From an uncultured Fidelibacterota bacterium (lineage in GTDB: Bacteria; Fidelibacterota; Marinisomatia; SCGC-AAA003-L08; D37C17), in NCBI GenBank assembly GCA_913049525.1, contig CAJWYZ010000018.1, positions 1 to 14,773 of the forward strand: DNA of 14,773 nt, written 5' to 3'. A program made the position numbers and the translations under genes. Below the pieces are notes generated by a model. It did no database searches and was not told the DNA's origin. It saw only the letters and a list, made by a program, of their open reading frames with translations. How positions within the stretch are numbered: the first letter of the stretch is position 1; every line of letters starts with the position of its first letter. Shown piece after piece: positions 7,837-14,773 of this stretch.

Positions 7837-7999
7837 TATTTCTCTTTAATCCTGCAAACTTTGTGTGTTTAATACTCCTTCCACAAAATAACTTCCTAAA
7901 TTCATCCTTTGACAAACTTATTTACTCCTTAATACTTTGACTTTGAAGATTGGAACTGGGATTTTTCACCCATCTTTATTTAATCACAACGAAAAGATA
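7837..7999. other. non-coding stretch after the lipoprotein gene
   Basis: No frame on either strand looks coding here, and I see no clear hairpin terminator, repeat or RNA gene. On the minus strand it directly follows the stop of the GlpD-like fragment, so it may contain eroded remains of the rest of that gene. I could not align any frame to GlpD convincingly. Confidence 0.4.
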
Positions 8000-8155
8000 T
8001 TAACCAGTAACCAATTCAACTGCTTTTCTTGAAAGGGATAAAAAGGTGGTTAATTTTCCTCCAAATACATGGAGTAGTTTTATTTCTCCTGATTTATTGA
8101 CGTCCAGGCGGTATCTCCAGGAAAGGATAGGGGCGTTAAGGAGTTCCAACACCAT
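8000..8155 (-). pseudogene. GlpD-like C-terminal fragment (51 codons)
   Basis: A minus-strand frame from ATG (8155-8153) to TAA (8002-8000) encodes 51 residues, including YRLDVNKSGEIKLLHVFGGK followed by LTTFLSLSRKAVEL. This matches the FAD-domain end of aerobic glycerol-3-phosphate dehydrogenase, where a 'TRDYxLDLD...PLLSVFGGKxTTYRKLAExAL' segment is conserved. A functional GlpD is about ten times longer. Neither the FAD-binding N-terminus nor the C-terminal domain is present, so this is most likely a remnant left by deletion or recombination. It overlaps the last codons of the DUF2231 gene in another frame. The match is from memory of the family. A genuine short protein is possible but less likely. 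Confidence 0.5.
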
Positions 8156-8570
8156 GGATGTACACGAGTTGGGTTCCAAGGTATCCTGTTGTCAATGCTA
8201 TGGCAGAAAGCAAACCTAGAAAAGCAAAGGCAAGATAATCTATTTGTTTATTTTCCATTTTCCGGGAAAAGAAATAAATCCAAAGAATGAAAAGGACCAG
8301 ACTGCTCCAAGTAAAAATATCGGCAAAACTTTCATGGAGTTTTAGTTGTTGGAGCGTTTCAGTTGGGAAGCCTTTTTCTCCTGCTGAAAGAGCTGCTTTA
8401 TTGCCGGAAAAACTTGCAAGGAAAGTAAATGGAATGCTTAAGCCCAAAAGCCAAATCCCGATGACTCTGCACATCCAGTACGGGCGCCATACCTGCACGG
8501 CGTGAAGAAAGAATGCAACACAAATCAGGGCGATAGGGAAGTGGACAATATAAGGATGCAGGATGTTCAA
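8136..8570 (-). CDS. DUF2231-family integral membrane protein, TTG start
   Basis: The 144-residue protein begins LNILHPYIVHFPIALI, the characteristic N-terminal histidine motif (HPxxVHFPIAL) of DUF2231 membrane proteins. It has four hydrophobic helices and ends with LVYIHGVGTP, the family's closing HGVG motif. Conserved His in the first and last segments suggest cofactor or metal (possibly heme) binding, but the function is not established. The start codon is TTG at 8570-8568. There is no in-frame ATG between it and an upstream stop, and a GGTGA-like ribosome site lies about 8 nt before it. Its 3' end overlaps the GlpD-like fragment in another frame. It lies downstream of tRNA-Glu on the same strand. 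Confidence 0.85.
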   Translation of the reverse strand: MNILHPYIVHFPIALICVAFFLHAVQVWRPYWMCRVIGIWLLGLSIPFTFLASFSGNKAALSAGEKGFPTETLQQLKLHESFADIFTWSSLVLFILWIYFFSRKMENKQIDYLAFAFLGLLSAIALTTGYLGTQLVYIHGVGTP

Positions 8571-8629
8571 AAAGGTATCACCAACGTTTGGACTTGAATG
8601 AGATTATGGTCTTTCCCACTGATAAATCG

Positions 8630-8701
8630 TAGCCCGTAGGGGAATCGAACCCCTGTTGCAGGAATGAAAATCCTGAGTCCTAACCACTAGACGAACGGGC
8701 C
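8630..8701 (-). tRNA. tRNA-Glu (anticodon UUC)
   Basis: On the minus strand a full cloverleaf is visible. The acceptor GGCCCGT pairs with ACGGGCT, closing with a G-U pair. The D stem is GTCT/GGAC. The anticodon stem is CAGGA/TCCTG, with loop TTTTCAT giving anticodon TTC. The T arm is AGGGG-TTCGATT-CCCCT. The discriminator base is A and CCA is not encoded, since CGA follows. It charges glutamate and reads GAA/GAG. Confidence 0.97.
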
Positions 8702-8909
8702 AAAAAACGGGGCAAATTTAGATTTTACATGTGTTCAAATCAACTGGTATCATCCAGTATTTAGCTTTGCTGTTTTTTGATGGTGGCCATTTCAATTCCA
8801 TCGAAAGAGCATTTTCTGTCGCTCAAGATATTTTCTTTTTTCAAATTCTGTTATGTTAAAAGTTAAATATTATTTACTAATCAACAGTATATTTTATACT
8901 CAGGTATAT

Positions 8910-8969
8910 ATGAGAAATAAAAAACTTGAATACTGGTTAATTGTGCATAATTTAATTAGAGGAGAGTAA
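8910..8969 (+). CDS. possible 19-codon leader ORF abutting xth
   Basis: ATG 8910 opens MRNKKLEYWLIVHNLIRGE, and its TAA stop (8967-8969) directly touches the xth ATG at 8970. CAGG sits about 7 nt before the start. The xth ribosome site lies within its last codons, so translation of this leader could influence xth initiation. It may equally be a chance frame. Confidence 0.2.
   Translation: MRNKKLEYWLIVHNLIRGE
8958..8964 (+). promoter_or_regulatory. strong ribosome-binding site of xth
   Basis: AGAGGAG with a five-nt spacer precedes ATG 8970. It is one of the few clear Shine-Dalgarno sequences in the window and fixes the xth start. Confidence 0.75.
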
Positions 8970-9731
8970 ATGAAACTATATTCATGGAATGTGAATGGAA
9001 TCAGAGCTGCAGAAAAAAAAGGGTTTCTGGATTGGCTGCAAAAAATCCAACCAGATATTATGTGTGTCCAGGAAACCAAAGCTGCTGTGGATCAATTGTC
9101 TAATTCGATTTTAACAGATCATGGGTATCACGCATATTTTCATTCTGCTGAGAGAAGAGGATATAGCGGTGTAGCCACGTTTTGTAAATCCAAACCTCTC
9201 TATGTGCAGGAAGGATTAGGAATAGAACGCTATGATAGAGAGGGCAGGGTTTTATTAACAGAACACAACGATTTTCTGTTGTACAATATTTATTTTCCTA
9301 ATGGGCAGAAAAATGATGAAAGGCTTCAATATAAACTGGATTTTTATGATGATTTGTTACTCATTATCAATGAACAGGTTGAATCAGGAATGAACGTAGT
9401 TGTAACTGGAGATTGGAATACAGCACATCATCCTATTGATCTGGCTCGCCCGAAGGATAACATCAAAAACTCTGGCTTTATGCCAATCGAAAGAGAAAAG
9501 CTGGACATCTATGTTGAGAATGGATGGGTAGATACATTCCGCATCTTTCATCCGGAACCGGAAAGATATACGTGGTGGACCTACCGCTTCGGGGCACGGG
9601 ACAGAAATATTGGTTGGCGGATTGATTATTTTTTCGTTAACAGTGGTTTTTCCGGGGAATTAATAAATGCGGAAATCCACGATGAAGTAATGGGATCAGA
9701 TCATTGTCCCATTTCACTTGATCTGAAATAA
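8970..9731 (+). CDS. xth: exodeoxyribonuclease III / AP endonuclease
   Basis: The 253-residue enzyme cleaves DNA 5' of abasic sites and trims 3' blocks in base-excision repair in the cytoplasm. It shows the exonuclease-endonuclease-phosphatase fold residues: N7 (SWNVNGIR), metal ligand E35 (VQETKA), D148 and N150 (GDWN), and the terminal D244-H245 pair (GSDHCP). The DNA-contacting segment ARPKDNIKNSGFMPIER and WTYR/RIDYFF are typical of the Bacillus ExoA-like branch. Length matches the family. The start is fixed by AGAGGAG. It stands alone on the plus strand, converging on hemW with 52 nt between stops. Confidence 0.95.
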   Translation: MKLYSWNVNGIRAAEKKGFLDWLQKIQPDIMCVQETKAAVDQLSNSILTDHGYHAYFHSAERRGYSGVATFCKSKPLYVQEGLGIERYDREGRVLLTEHNDFLLYNIYFPNGQKNDERLQYKLDFYDDLLLIINEQVESGMNVVVTGDWNTAHHPIDLARPKDNIKNSGFMPIEREKLDIYVENGWVDTFRIFHPEPERYTWWTYRFGARDRNIGWRIDYFFVNSGFSGELINAEIHDEVMGSDHCPISLDLK

Positions 9732-9783
9732 TTATACTTAATTACATGAAGATTTATTGGAAGGATTTACAATCTCTCCTACT

Positions 9784-10920
9784 CTACTGACCGATAACCA
9801 TTAAATCTGAAGCAATTGCATCGGCAAAGGCAAAGCCATCGCCCGTCAGTTTCAAACTTCCATTTTGATGTAAAATAAATGGCTTCCATTTTTCCAACCT
9901 TCCCAGTTCTTTTTCAATTTGGACAGAATGATTTTTTGCTATGCGGTTCAACTGTAAACCATTTACAGTACGCAGGCCAAAACCGATAAGATCGTGAGTC
10001 ATTTCTTTTTCGGATACAATGTAACTGTTTTCAACAGGAGATTGACCAGATTCAACAATTCGGAGGTATCGGTCTAGATCACAAACATTGTTATAACGGT
10101 TTTTCCCATCAAAACCATGAGCGGAAGGTCCCAAACCAACATAGGGATCGATTTGCCAGTAATGGAGATTATGACGGCATTCTTTTCCCTGTTGAGCAAA
10201 GTTTGAGATTTCATATTGTTCATACCCATTTGAGGTTAAAATATCTCTGGTGATTTGGTACATCTTTGCATCAGTATCCGAGGAAGGCATTACCACCTTC
10301 CCCTGCTTCACAAGTTTATTTAATTTTGTTTCCGGTTCAAGAGTGAGTGAGTATGCGGAGATGTGTTCCGGACCTAAGTTTATAATCGTTTTCAGGTCTC
10401 TCTTCCAGATAGTTTTTGTTTGCCCGGGAATGCTGAAAATCAAATCGCAGTTAATATTTTCAAATCCTGCTTTACGAGCGAAATTAAAAGTGGAAAAAAC
10501 ATCCTCAACGGTGTGAATCCTTGTGAGGAACTTAAGCAGGGTGGGTTCCAGGGTCTGAACACCTAGAGACAGGCGATTTACTCCCAGGGAATGAAAATCA
10601 GCCAGCTTTTTAGCAGGTGCCTCTCCCGGATTTGCTTCCAGGGTGATTTCAGTTAATTTGCTCAGGTCAATTTTTTTAGAAAGGGTTTTCAAAATCTTTT
10701 CCAGATGAGCAGGTTTTATGAGGCTGGGTGTGCCACCGCCGATGAATAATGTATCAAAAGTTTTGGTGTATGGAGCAAAATCAAATCTTTTAATCTCTTC
10801 AATCAGTGCATGGATAAACCGGGGAAGATCCTGATTTTGGTCTGCAGCTGAGTAGAAATCGCAGTACACGCATTTAACTCTGCAGAAAGGGATGTGGATA
10901 TAAATTCCGGCTGCGGTCAA
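9784..10920 (-). CDS. hemW: HemW radical-SAM heme chaperone
   Basis: The 378-residue protein has the radical-SAM triad C13-x3-C17-x2-C20 in HIPFCRVKCVYCDF. The SAM-binding GGGTPSLI lies at 61-68, with LEANPGE and RLSLGVQT further on. At the C-terminus is the HemN-like domain (HYW, YVGLGPSAHGF). It lacks the extra N-terminal Cys and extension of true oxygen-independent coproporphyrinogen oxidase HemN, and the length equals HemW. HemW binds heme and delivers it to membrane cytochromes. The first codon is TTG at 10920; an in-frame stop lies close upstream with no ATG between, so TTG is the only reasonable start. It sits 24 nt downstream of the GroES-like gene and is probably co-transcribed with it. 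Confidence 0.93.
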   Translation of the reverse strand: MTAAGIYIHIPFCRVKCVYCDFYSAADQNQDLPRFIHALIEEIKRFDFAPYTKTFDTLFIGGGTPSLIKPAHLEKILKTLSKKIDLSKLTEITLEANPGEAPAKKLADFHSLGVNRLSLGVQTLEPTLLKFLTRIHTVEDVFSTFNFARKAGFENINCDLIFSIPGQTKTIWKRDLKTIINLGPEHISAYSLTLEPETKLNKLVKQGKVVMPSSDTDAKMYQITRDILTSNGYEQYEISNFAQQGKECRHNLHYWQIDPYVGLGPSAHGFDGKNRYNNVCDLDRYLRIVESGQSPVENSYIVSEKEMTHDLIGFGLRTVNGLQLNRIAKNHSVQIEKELGRLEKWKPFILHQNGSLKLTGDGFAFADAIASDLMVIGQ

Positions 10921-10944
10921 TTTTTGTTCTGTGATTTAAGAGTG

Positions 10945-11322
10945 TTAACCTGCAAGACCCTGGAGGTCGTCCCGGATTAGCACGAGGATCGCAGATTGGG
11001 GCACTATCAAATATGCTTGATTCTCCACTTTGATCTCGATTGCAGCTTTATTCAAGAATAAGGCATAGTCTCCTAGATCTGCCTGTGGTGGAATATATTT
11101 CAGTCTCTTATCCCCTTGCCTCCAGGGTTCCTCGATATTTTCGTCGGGATTTCCCAATGGAATTCCAGGACCAACTTCGACAACAATCCCGCCACGCACA
11201 TCCTGTTTTTCCAGAACACTTGCAGGCAGATATAATCCCGCAGCAGATTTCTTCTCATCCTCGTCTGGCCGAATTAATACACGATCACCTACAACAATCA
11301 CTTGTTTGTTTTTACTTTTCAT
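10945..11322 (-). CDS. divergent GroES-family co-chaperonin paralogue
   Basis: The 125-residue protein has the Cpn10 fold. It begins with VVGDRVLIRPDEDE. A mobile loop carries L30-Y31-L32 at the place of the GroEL-contacting hydrophobic tripeptide. GGIVVEVGPG closes the first half and LIVPQSAILVLIRD closes the barrel. It differs from canonical GroES by an extra segment at about 54-77 (IPLGNP...EEPWRQGDKRLKYIP) in the roof region and by a C-terminal tail DDLQGLAG. No groEL is adjacent. Similar roof-extended paralogues occur beside ordinary groES-groEL operons in Bacteroidetes-like genomes, to my knowledge. Its role is unproven; it may cap GroEL for special clients. It precedes hemW on the same strand and is divergent from the ABC exporter. 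Confidence 0.85.
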   Translation of the reverse strand: MKSKNKQVIVVGDRVLIRPDEDEKKSAAGLYLPASVLEKQDVRGGIVVEVGPGIPLGNPDENIEEPWRQGDKRLKYIPPQADLGDYALFLNKAAIEIKVENQAYLIVPQSAILVLIRDDLQGLAG

Positions 11323-11376
11323 TTTCCGTATGTTCCAATATTAAATAGAATTATTGGATTTTGCTATTATTGTGTG

Positions 11377-11405
11377 TTGACAGAAAGAAGCAGGGAATTT
11401 TCAAT
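11377..11405 (+). promoter_or_regulatory. weak sigma70-like promoter candidate for the ABC exporter operon
   Basis: TTGACA (11377-11382) is followed after 17 nt by TTCAAT (11400-11405), a 4/6 match to the -10 consensus. It lies in the 182-nt gap between divergent genes, about 100 nt before ATG 11505. Promoter rules in this lineage may differ, so this is only a candidate. Confidence 0.2.
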
Positions 11406-11504
11406 TATCTACGGCATTGAAGTAGATTAGGATAACATCTATTTTCTCTGTTTTTATCGTGTAAATTAGTATGAATTTAAACACTGTGATACTCACGTAA
11501 CTTT

Positions 11505-13337
11505 ATGAAAACCCCCGTATATAAAAGATTGGCAAGATTGGTTTTACGTTATTGGCCATATCTTTTGGTCTCAACAATTGCTGCGATAGCTTTTGTTGCG
11601 TTAAATACATTTTCGATTTCACTTCTTGCTTCCCTGATCAATAATATTCTAACAGATTTTGATTCTATCATAAAGGAACAGTTAATCTGGGCTCAGGCTG
11701 AGCAATTAACTCTAAATGAAAAGTTAAAATTTTTAACTAACAAAATTATTCTACAGGATTCTCAGCTTGGCTCACTCAAGAGGCTTTGTCTGGTGATATT
11801 TGGAGTGTTTTTGTTAAAAAATGTTTTTCTTTATATAAAAAATATTATGGTATCCTACGTACAATTTTCACTTATCGTAAACATTCGGAATAAATTATAC
11901 GGGCATATTCATACGCTTTCCATGAGCTATTTTAACAGGAAGAAATCTGGTGAGTTGACTTCGGTAATGATGAATGACGTGAATGTTATGCAGGATGCAT
12001 TTACCACAACATTCCGAAAAATTCTCGTGGCTCCGATTAATATACTTTTCTTCGGAACATATTTGTTCATTATTGATTGGAAACTCTCTCTTGTGGCACT
12101 ATTGACACTTCCTCTCGCAGGTTTTCTCTATGTCAGTGTCGGTGTGAGTATTCGACGTAAATCAAAAAGAATTCAGGAAAAAATTGCCTCCATAATGCAT
12201 ATTTTAACGGAAGCTTTATACTCAATCAGAGTAATTAAAGCTTTTGCTACTAAACGTTATGAGATTCAGAAGTTTGAAACGGAGGGAGACCGATACTTTC
12301 AATTACTTTTCCGCCGGGCAAAGTTGAATAACCTGGCCACACCTATTAACGAAATCATTGGAGTTCTTATCGGTGTTGTTCTCCTTTGGTATGGAGGTAT
12401 GCAGGTAATCCAGACAGAAACCCTGACTTCTGAGGATTTTTTACGCTTTATATTAATGCTATTCGCCATGCTTGCCCCAATTAAAACTTTAGGAACTGTT
12501 AACATCACAATTCAAAACAGTTTAGCGGCTGCAGAACGTGTTTTCAAAGTTCTTGATTCAAAACCGGATATAAATGATAAACCGGATGCGAAGGAAATTG
12601 AATCATTTTCTAAAGAAATTAGATTTGACAAAGTTTCATTCGATTATGAAAAAGAATCAGATCCTGTGTTAAAAAATATATCTTTTTCAATTCCTAAAGG
12701 TTCTGTTGTTGCACTTGTAGGAGCCAGTGGAGCGGGGAAATCCACCATTGCTGATTTAATTCCCCGGTTTTATGATACTACTTCAGGCTCGGTGAAGATT
12801 GATGGAGAAGATATCAAGGAAATTAAATTAGAAAGTTTACGCAAGATGATGGGAATTGTTAGTCAGGAGGTTGTTTTATTCAATGATACAGTAAGAAATA
12901 ATATTTCTTATGGACAGCCCGAAACAAAAGAAAGCGACATTATTTTTGCTGCAAAATCAGCAAATGCAATGGAATTTATAGAGTCTTTGTCAGAAGGGCT
13001 GGACACTATCATTGGAGAAAGAGGGGTTAAATTATCAGGTGGACAAAAACAGCGAATATCTATTGCCAGGGCAATAATCAAAAATCCTCCTGTTCTTATT
13101 TTGGATGAGGCAACTTCCTCATTGGATACGGAGTCTGAAAAATTAGTACAGCAAGCAATTGAACAACTTTTGAAAGACAGGACAGTTTTGGTTATTGCAC
13201 ACAGGCTTTCAACGGTGAAAAATGCCGACAATATTGTTGTATTGGAAGAGGGTGAAATTATTGAAAAAGGGACGCACAATGCTTTAATCCAAGAAAATGG
13301 ATTGTATAGTTACCTATATAAAATCCAATTTAATTAA
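11505..13337 (+). CDS. ABC exporter, MsbA-like lipid/glycolipid flippase half-transporter
   Basis: The 610-residue protein fuses a type-I exporter membrane domain (about 1-330, six helices, with the coupling segment MSYFNRKKSGELTSVMMNDV) to a nucleotide-binding domain. Walker A is GASGAGKST (406-414), the signature is LSGGQKQR (from 510), Walker B is VLILDEATSSLD with Asp534 and Glu535, and the switch His is H566 (IAHRLST). All catalytic residues are intact. An extracytoplasmic loop of about 40 residues lies between the first two helices, as in MsbA-like proteins of the FCB group. It probably works as a homodimer in the inner membrane. LicD follows 24 nt later and then a PEP mutase gene, suggesting an exported lipid-linked glycan or lipopolysaccharide precursor as substrate, though this is inference. 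Confidence 0.93.
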   Translation: MKTPVYKRLARLVLRYWPYLLVSTIAAIAFVALNTFSISLLASLINNILTDFDSIIKEQLIWAQAEQLTLNEKLKFLTNKIILQDSQLGSLKRLCLVIFGVFLLKNVFLYIKNIMVSYVQFSLIVNIRNKLYGHIHTLSMSYFNRKKSGELTSVMMNDVNVMQDAFTTTFRKILVAPINILFFGTYLFIIDWKLSLVALLTLPLAGFLYVSVGVSIRRKSKRIQEKIASIMHILTEALYSIRVIKAFATKRYEIQKFETEGDRYFQLLFRRAKLNNLATPINEIIGVLIGVVLLWYGGMQVIQTETLTSEDFLRFILMLFAMLAPIKTLGTVNITIQNSLAAAERVFKVLDSKPDINDKPDAKEIESFSKEIRFDKVSFDYEKESDPVLKNISFSIPKGSVVALVGASGAGKSTIADLIPRFYDTTSGSVKIDGEDIKEIKLESLRKMMGIVSQEVVLFNDTVRNNISYGQPETKESDIIFAAKSANAMEFIESLSEGLDTIIGERGVKLSGGQKQRISIARAIIKNPPVLILDEATSSLDTESEKLVQQAIEQLLKDRTVLVIAHRLSTVKNADNIVVLEEGEIIEKGTHNALIQENGLYSYLYKIQFN

Positions 13338-13361
13338 TAATTATTTTTCTCTAAAATATTA

Positions 13362-14558
13362 ATGTTGAAAATAAAAAATCAATTTCAAACGAACCTCTTT
13401 TTTAAAACAGTTAAATTATTATCACAGAATAGTATTCCATTTTGGATCGATACTAAATCATTATTGAGTTTAATGGGAATAAAACTTGGTTTACCTTTGT
13501 CTGCTGATAATAATATTAGTATTAGCATTTATGGAGAATATTTCACTCGGTTATTAGCTATAGAAAAAAAATTAGGGAGAGCCTATCGTTTTAGCTTTAT
13601 GTCTAATCTTTCCGGTCGTAAATGGATAGAAAATGAATATTGCCGTCTTGCTGTGTTAAACCGATGGAAGAGTAAGGATAAAGCCTTCAAAATTTTTATT
13701 ACGCCTAAATATAAGGTGGATAACCATTATCGATGGGTGGACAATCGTAGTTGCAAAGAAATCAATGTCAAGTATTATGATCAATTGGAAGAAATTAAAA
13801 TTTATGGTCAATCATTTCCTGTCCCACACCAGACTGAAGAATATTTAAAGGTTCGTTTTGGAGAAAATTGGAAAATTCCAAACCTAAAATGGATTGCAAG
13901 TATTGATGATAATACTATCCTAAATGGTTCAATATTAGAAAATATTGCTCTCACAAAAGTGATTAATAACTCTCCTATTGAAAAAATCCAATTGAAAGAG
14001 AAAAATTATCATCAACGCATGAAAAATATGCTGTTAAAAACAATTGATATTTTAAATCAAAAAAGGGTTAAATACTGGCTGGAGGCAGGTACACTTCTGG
14101 GAATTATACGTGATGGAGATTTAATCCCCTGGGATTATGATGCTGATTTAGGGATATTGGCAGATTCAGCCGCTGAAATCATGAAACTGCGCTTTGATTT
14201 TTTACCAAATTACTGGATTAAAAAAAGGAGAATCCAATCTCAATGGATCCCCGGAGATATGCGTGCAATTAAAGTGAAAACTACATGGGAAAAAATAAAA
14301 CAAATCAATTTTCATGTGGATTTATTTTGTGTATATCCTATGCAGGATAAATACCGCTGGGTGGACAGCAATGCATTGAAGCATGTAGATAGAAAATATT
14401 ATGATACATTGAGTACAATTGAGTGGGAAGGACGTACAATCAATATTCCAAATCATACAGAAGAATATCTTTCCCTGCGTTATGGAAATTGGCAAATTCC
14501 GGAACCTAATTATAATGCTGGACTGCACGACGGTTCCATTGCTGAAAAAGGCTTTTAA
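13362..14558 (+). CDS. tandem-domain LicD-family phosphotransferase, first domain degenerate
   Basis: The 398-residue protein holds two LicD-like domains. The C-terminal one (about 215-398) is intact: YWLEAGTLLGIIRDGDLIPW then DYDAD at 258-262, the metal/nucleotide site of LicD and related nucleotidyltransferase-fold proteins. It is followed by FHVDLFCVYP and a tail KYRWVD...HTEEYLSLRYGNW. The N-terminal one (1 to about 190) aligns with it at a constant offset: W28/W239, SADNN 47-51 against DYDAD, RWVD 124/332, TEEY 158/366. In the N-domain the first and last Asp are Ser and Asn, and the EAG motif is lost (DTK), so it is probably non-catalytic. LicD proteins move phosphocholine or similar groups onto surface glycans. 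The flanking exporter and PEP mutase genes suggest transfer of a phosphonate or phospho-alcohol. Confidence 0.88.
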   Translation: MLKIKNQFQTNLFFKTVKLLSQNSIPFWIDTKSLLSLMGIKLGLPLSADNNISISIYGEYFTRLLAIEKKLGRAYRFSFMSNLSGRKWIENEYCRLAVLNRWKSKDKAFKIFITPKYKVDNHYRWVDNRSCKEINVKYYDQLEEIKIYGQSFPVPHQTEEYLKVRFGENWKIPNLKWIASIDDNTILNGSILENIALTKVINNSPIEKIQLKEKNYHQRMKNMLLKTIDILNQKRVKYWLEAGTLLGIIRDGDLIPWDYDADLGILADSAAEIMKLRFDFLPNYWIKKRRIQSQWIPGDMRAIKVKTTWEKIKQINFHVDLFCVYPMQDKYRWVDSNALKHVDRKYYDTLSTIEWEGRTINIPNHTEEYLSLRYGNWQIPEPNYNAGLHDGSIAEKGF

Positions 14559-14581
14559 TTCATTACTAAACCAGAATAAAC

Positions 14582-14773
14582 ATGACAGCAAGTAAAAAAT
14601 TCAAAAAAGTATATATTGGTCTGTCTGCTGACCTGATTCACCAGGGCCACATAAATATTATTGCTGAAGGGTGCAAACTGGGTAAGGTCATCATCGGTTT
14701 GCTGACAGATGAAGCAATTGCCAGTTATAAACGATTGCCCCTCATTGCCTTTGATGAGCGTAAACTGATCGTG
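14582..14773 (+). CDS. phosphoenolpyruvate mutase/CTP transferase, 5' end (partial)
   Basis: The 64 codons visible before the right edge begin [20 protein letters not shown] and continue with a nucleotidyltransferase motif H20-Q-G-H23, then [15 protein letters not shown] and FDERK. This closely recalls the N-terminal cytidylyltransferase domain of bifunctional phosphonate-synthesis proteins, in which it is fused to PEP phosphomutase (AepX type, entry to 2-aminoethylphosphonate synthesis and CMP activation). A stand-alone cytidylyltransferase cannot be excluded because the rest is outside the window. It starts 23 nt after the licD-like gene on the same strand, so the two are likely in one operon. 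Confidence 0.7.
   Translation, partial: MTASKKFKKVYIGLSADLIHQGHINIIAEGCKLGKVIIGLLTDEAIASYKRLPLIAFDERKLIV

Noticed and set aside
8743..8758. Inverted repeat ACTGG/CCAGT with a 6-nt loop upstream of xth
   Set aside because: A 5-bp stem without a T-run is within chance expectation and has no clear terminator or operator context.
1..14773. CRISPR array, insertion sequence, prophage or integrase signature
   Set aside because: No regularly spaced direct repeats, transposase or integrase coding sequence, or att-like duplication of the tRNA-Glu end was seen on either strand.

Overview
The window is AT-rich bacterial DNA. It most resembles a member of the FCB superphylum, and a marine Marinimicrobia-type (SAR406) organism is my best guess. 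The reasons are a TonB-dependent receptor with a carboxypeptidase-regulatory N-domain followed by an acidic surface lipoprotein, a roof-extended GroES paralogue of a kind common in Bacteroidetes-like genomes, and an MsbA-like exporter beside LicD and phosphonate genes. No rRNA is present, so the assignment is inference.

Layout. Positions 1-42 hold the 3' tip of a plus-strand gene. It converges on a minus-strand GMC oxidoreductase (90-1676) across a hairpin. From 1721 a plus-strand cluster runs: a 29-residue membrane microprotein, a patatin-like hydrolase, a methionine sulfoxide reductase B with a signal-peptide-like leader, and a peroxiredoxin whose frame is interrupted by TGA exactly at the peroxidatic residue. 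A TonB-dependent receptor (3881-6310) and its overlapping lipoprotein (6310-7836) follow. Next are a short decayed stretch with a GlpD-like fragment, a DUF2231 membrane protein and tRNA-Glu on the minus strand, then xth on the plus strand converging on hemW and a GroES-like gene on the minus strand. From 11505 to the right edge a plus-strand operon encodes an ABC exporter, a double-domain LicD protein and the start of a PEP mutase/CTP transferase gene.

Main discovery. The gene at 3285-3791 is best read as a selenocysteine-containing, exported Bcp-type peroxiredoxin. TGA (3480-3482) falls at the Cys of the PxxxTxxC signature, the resolving Cys five residues later is kept, the frame continues intact to a normal TAA, and a hairpin with a G-led apical loop begins 9 nt after the TGA. 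Together with the exported MsrB just upstream it would form an envelope antioxidant and repair module.

Other points of interest are the microprotein overlapping the patatin start, the two possible starts of msrB (exported or cytoplasmic), the tandem LicD protein with a degenerate first domain next to a phosphonate gene (suggesting phosphonate decoration of an exported glycan or lipid), the cysteine- and Asp/Glu-rich receptor-linked lipoprotein, and the GlpD remnant overlapping the end of the DUF2231 gene.
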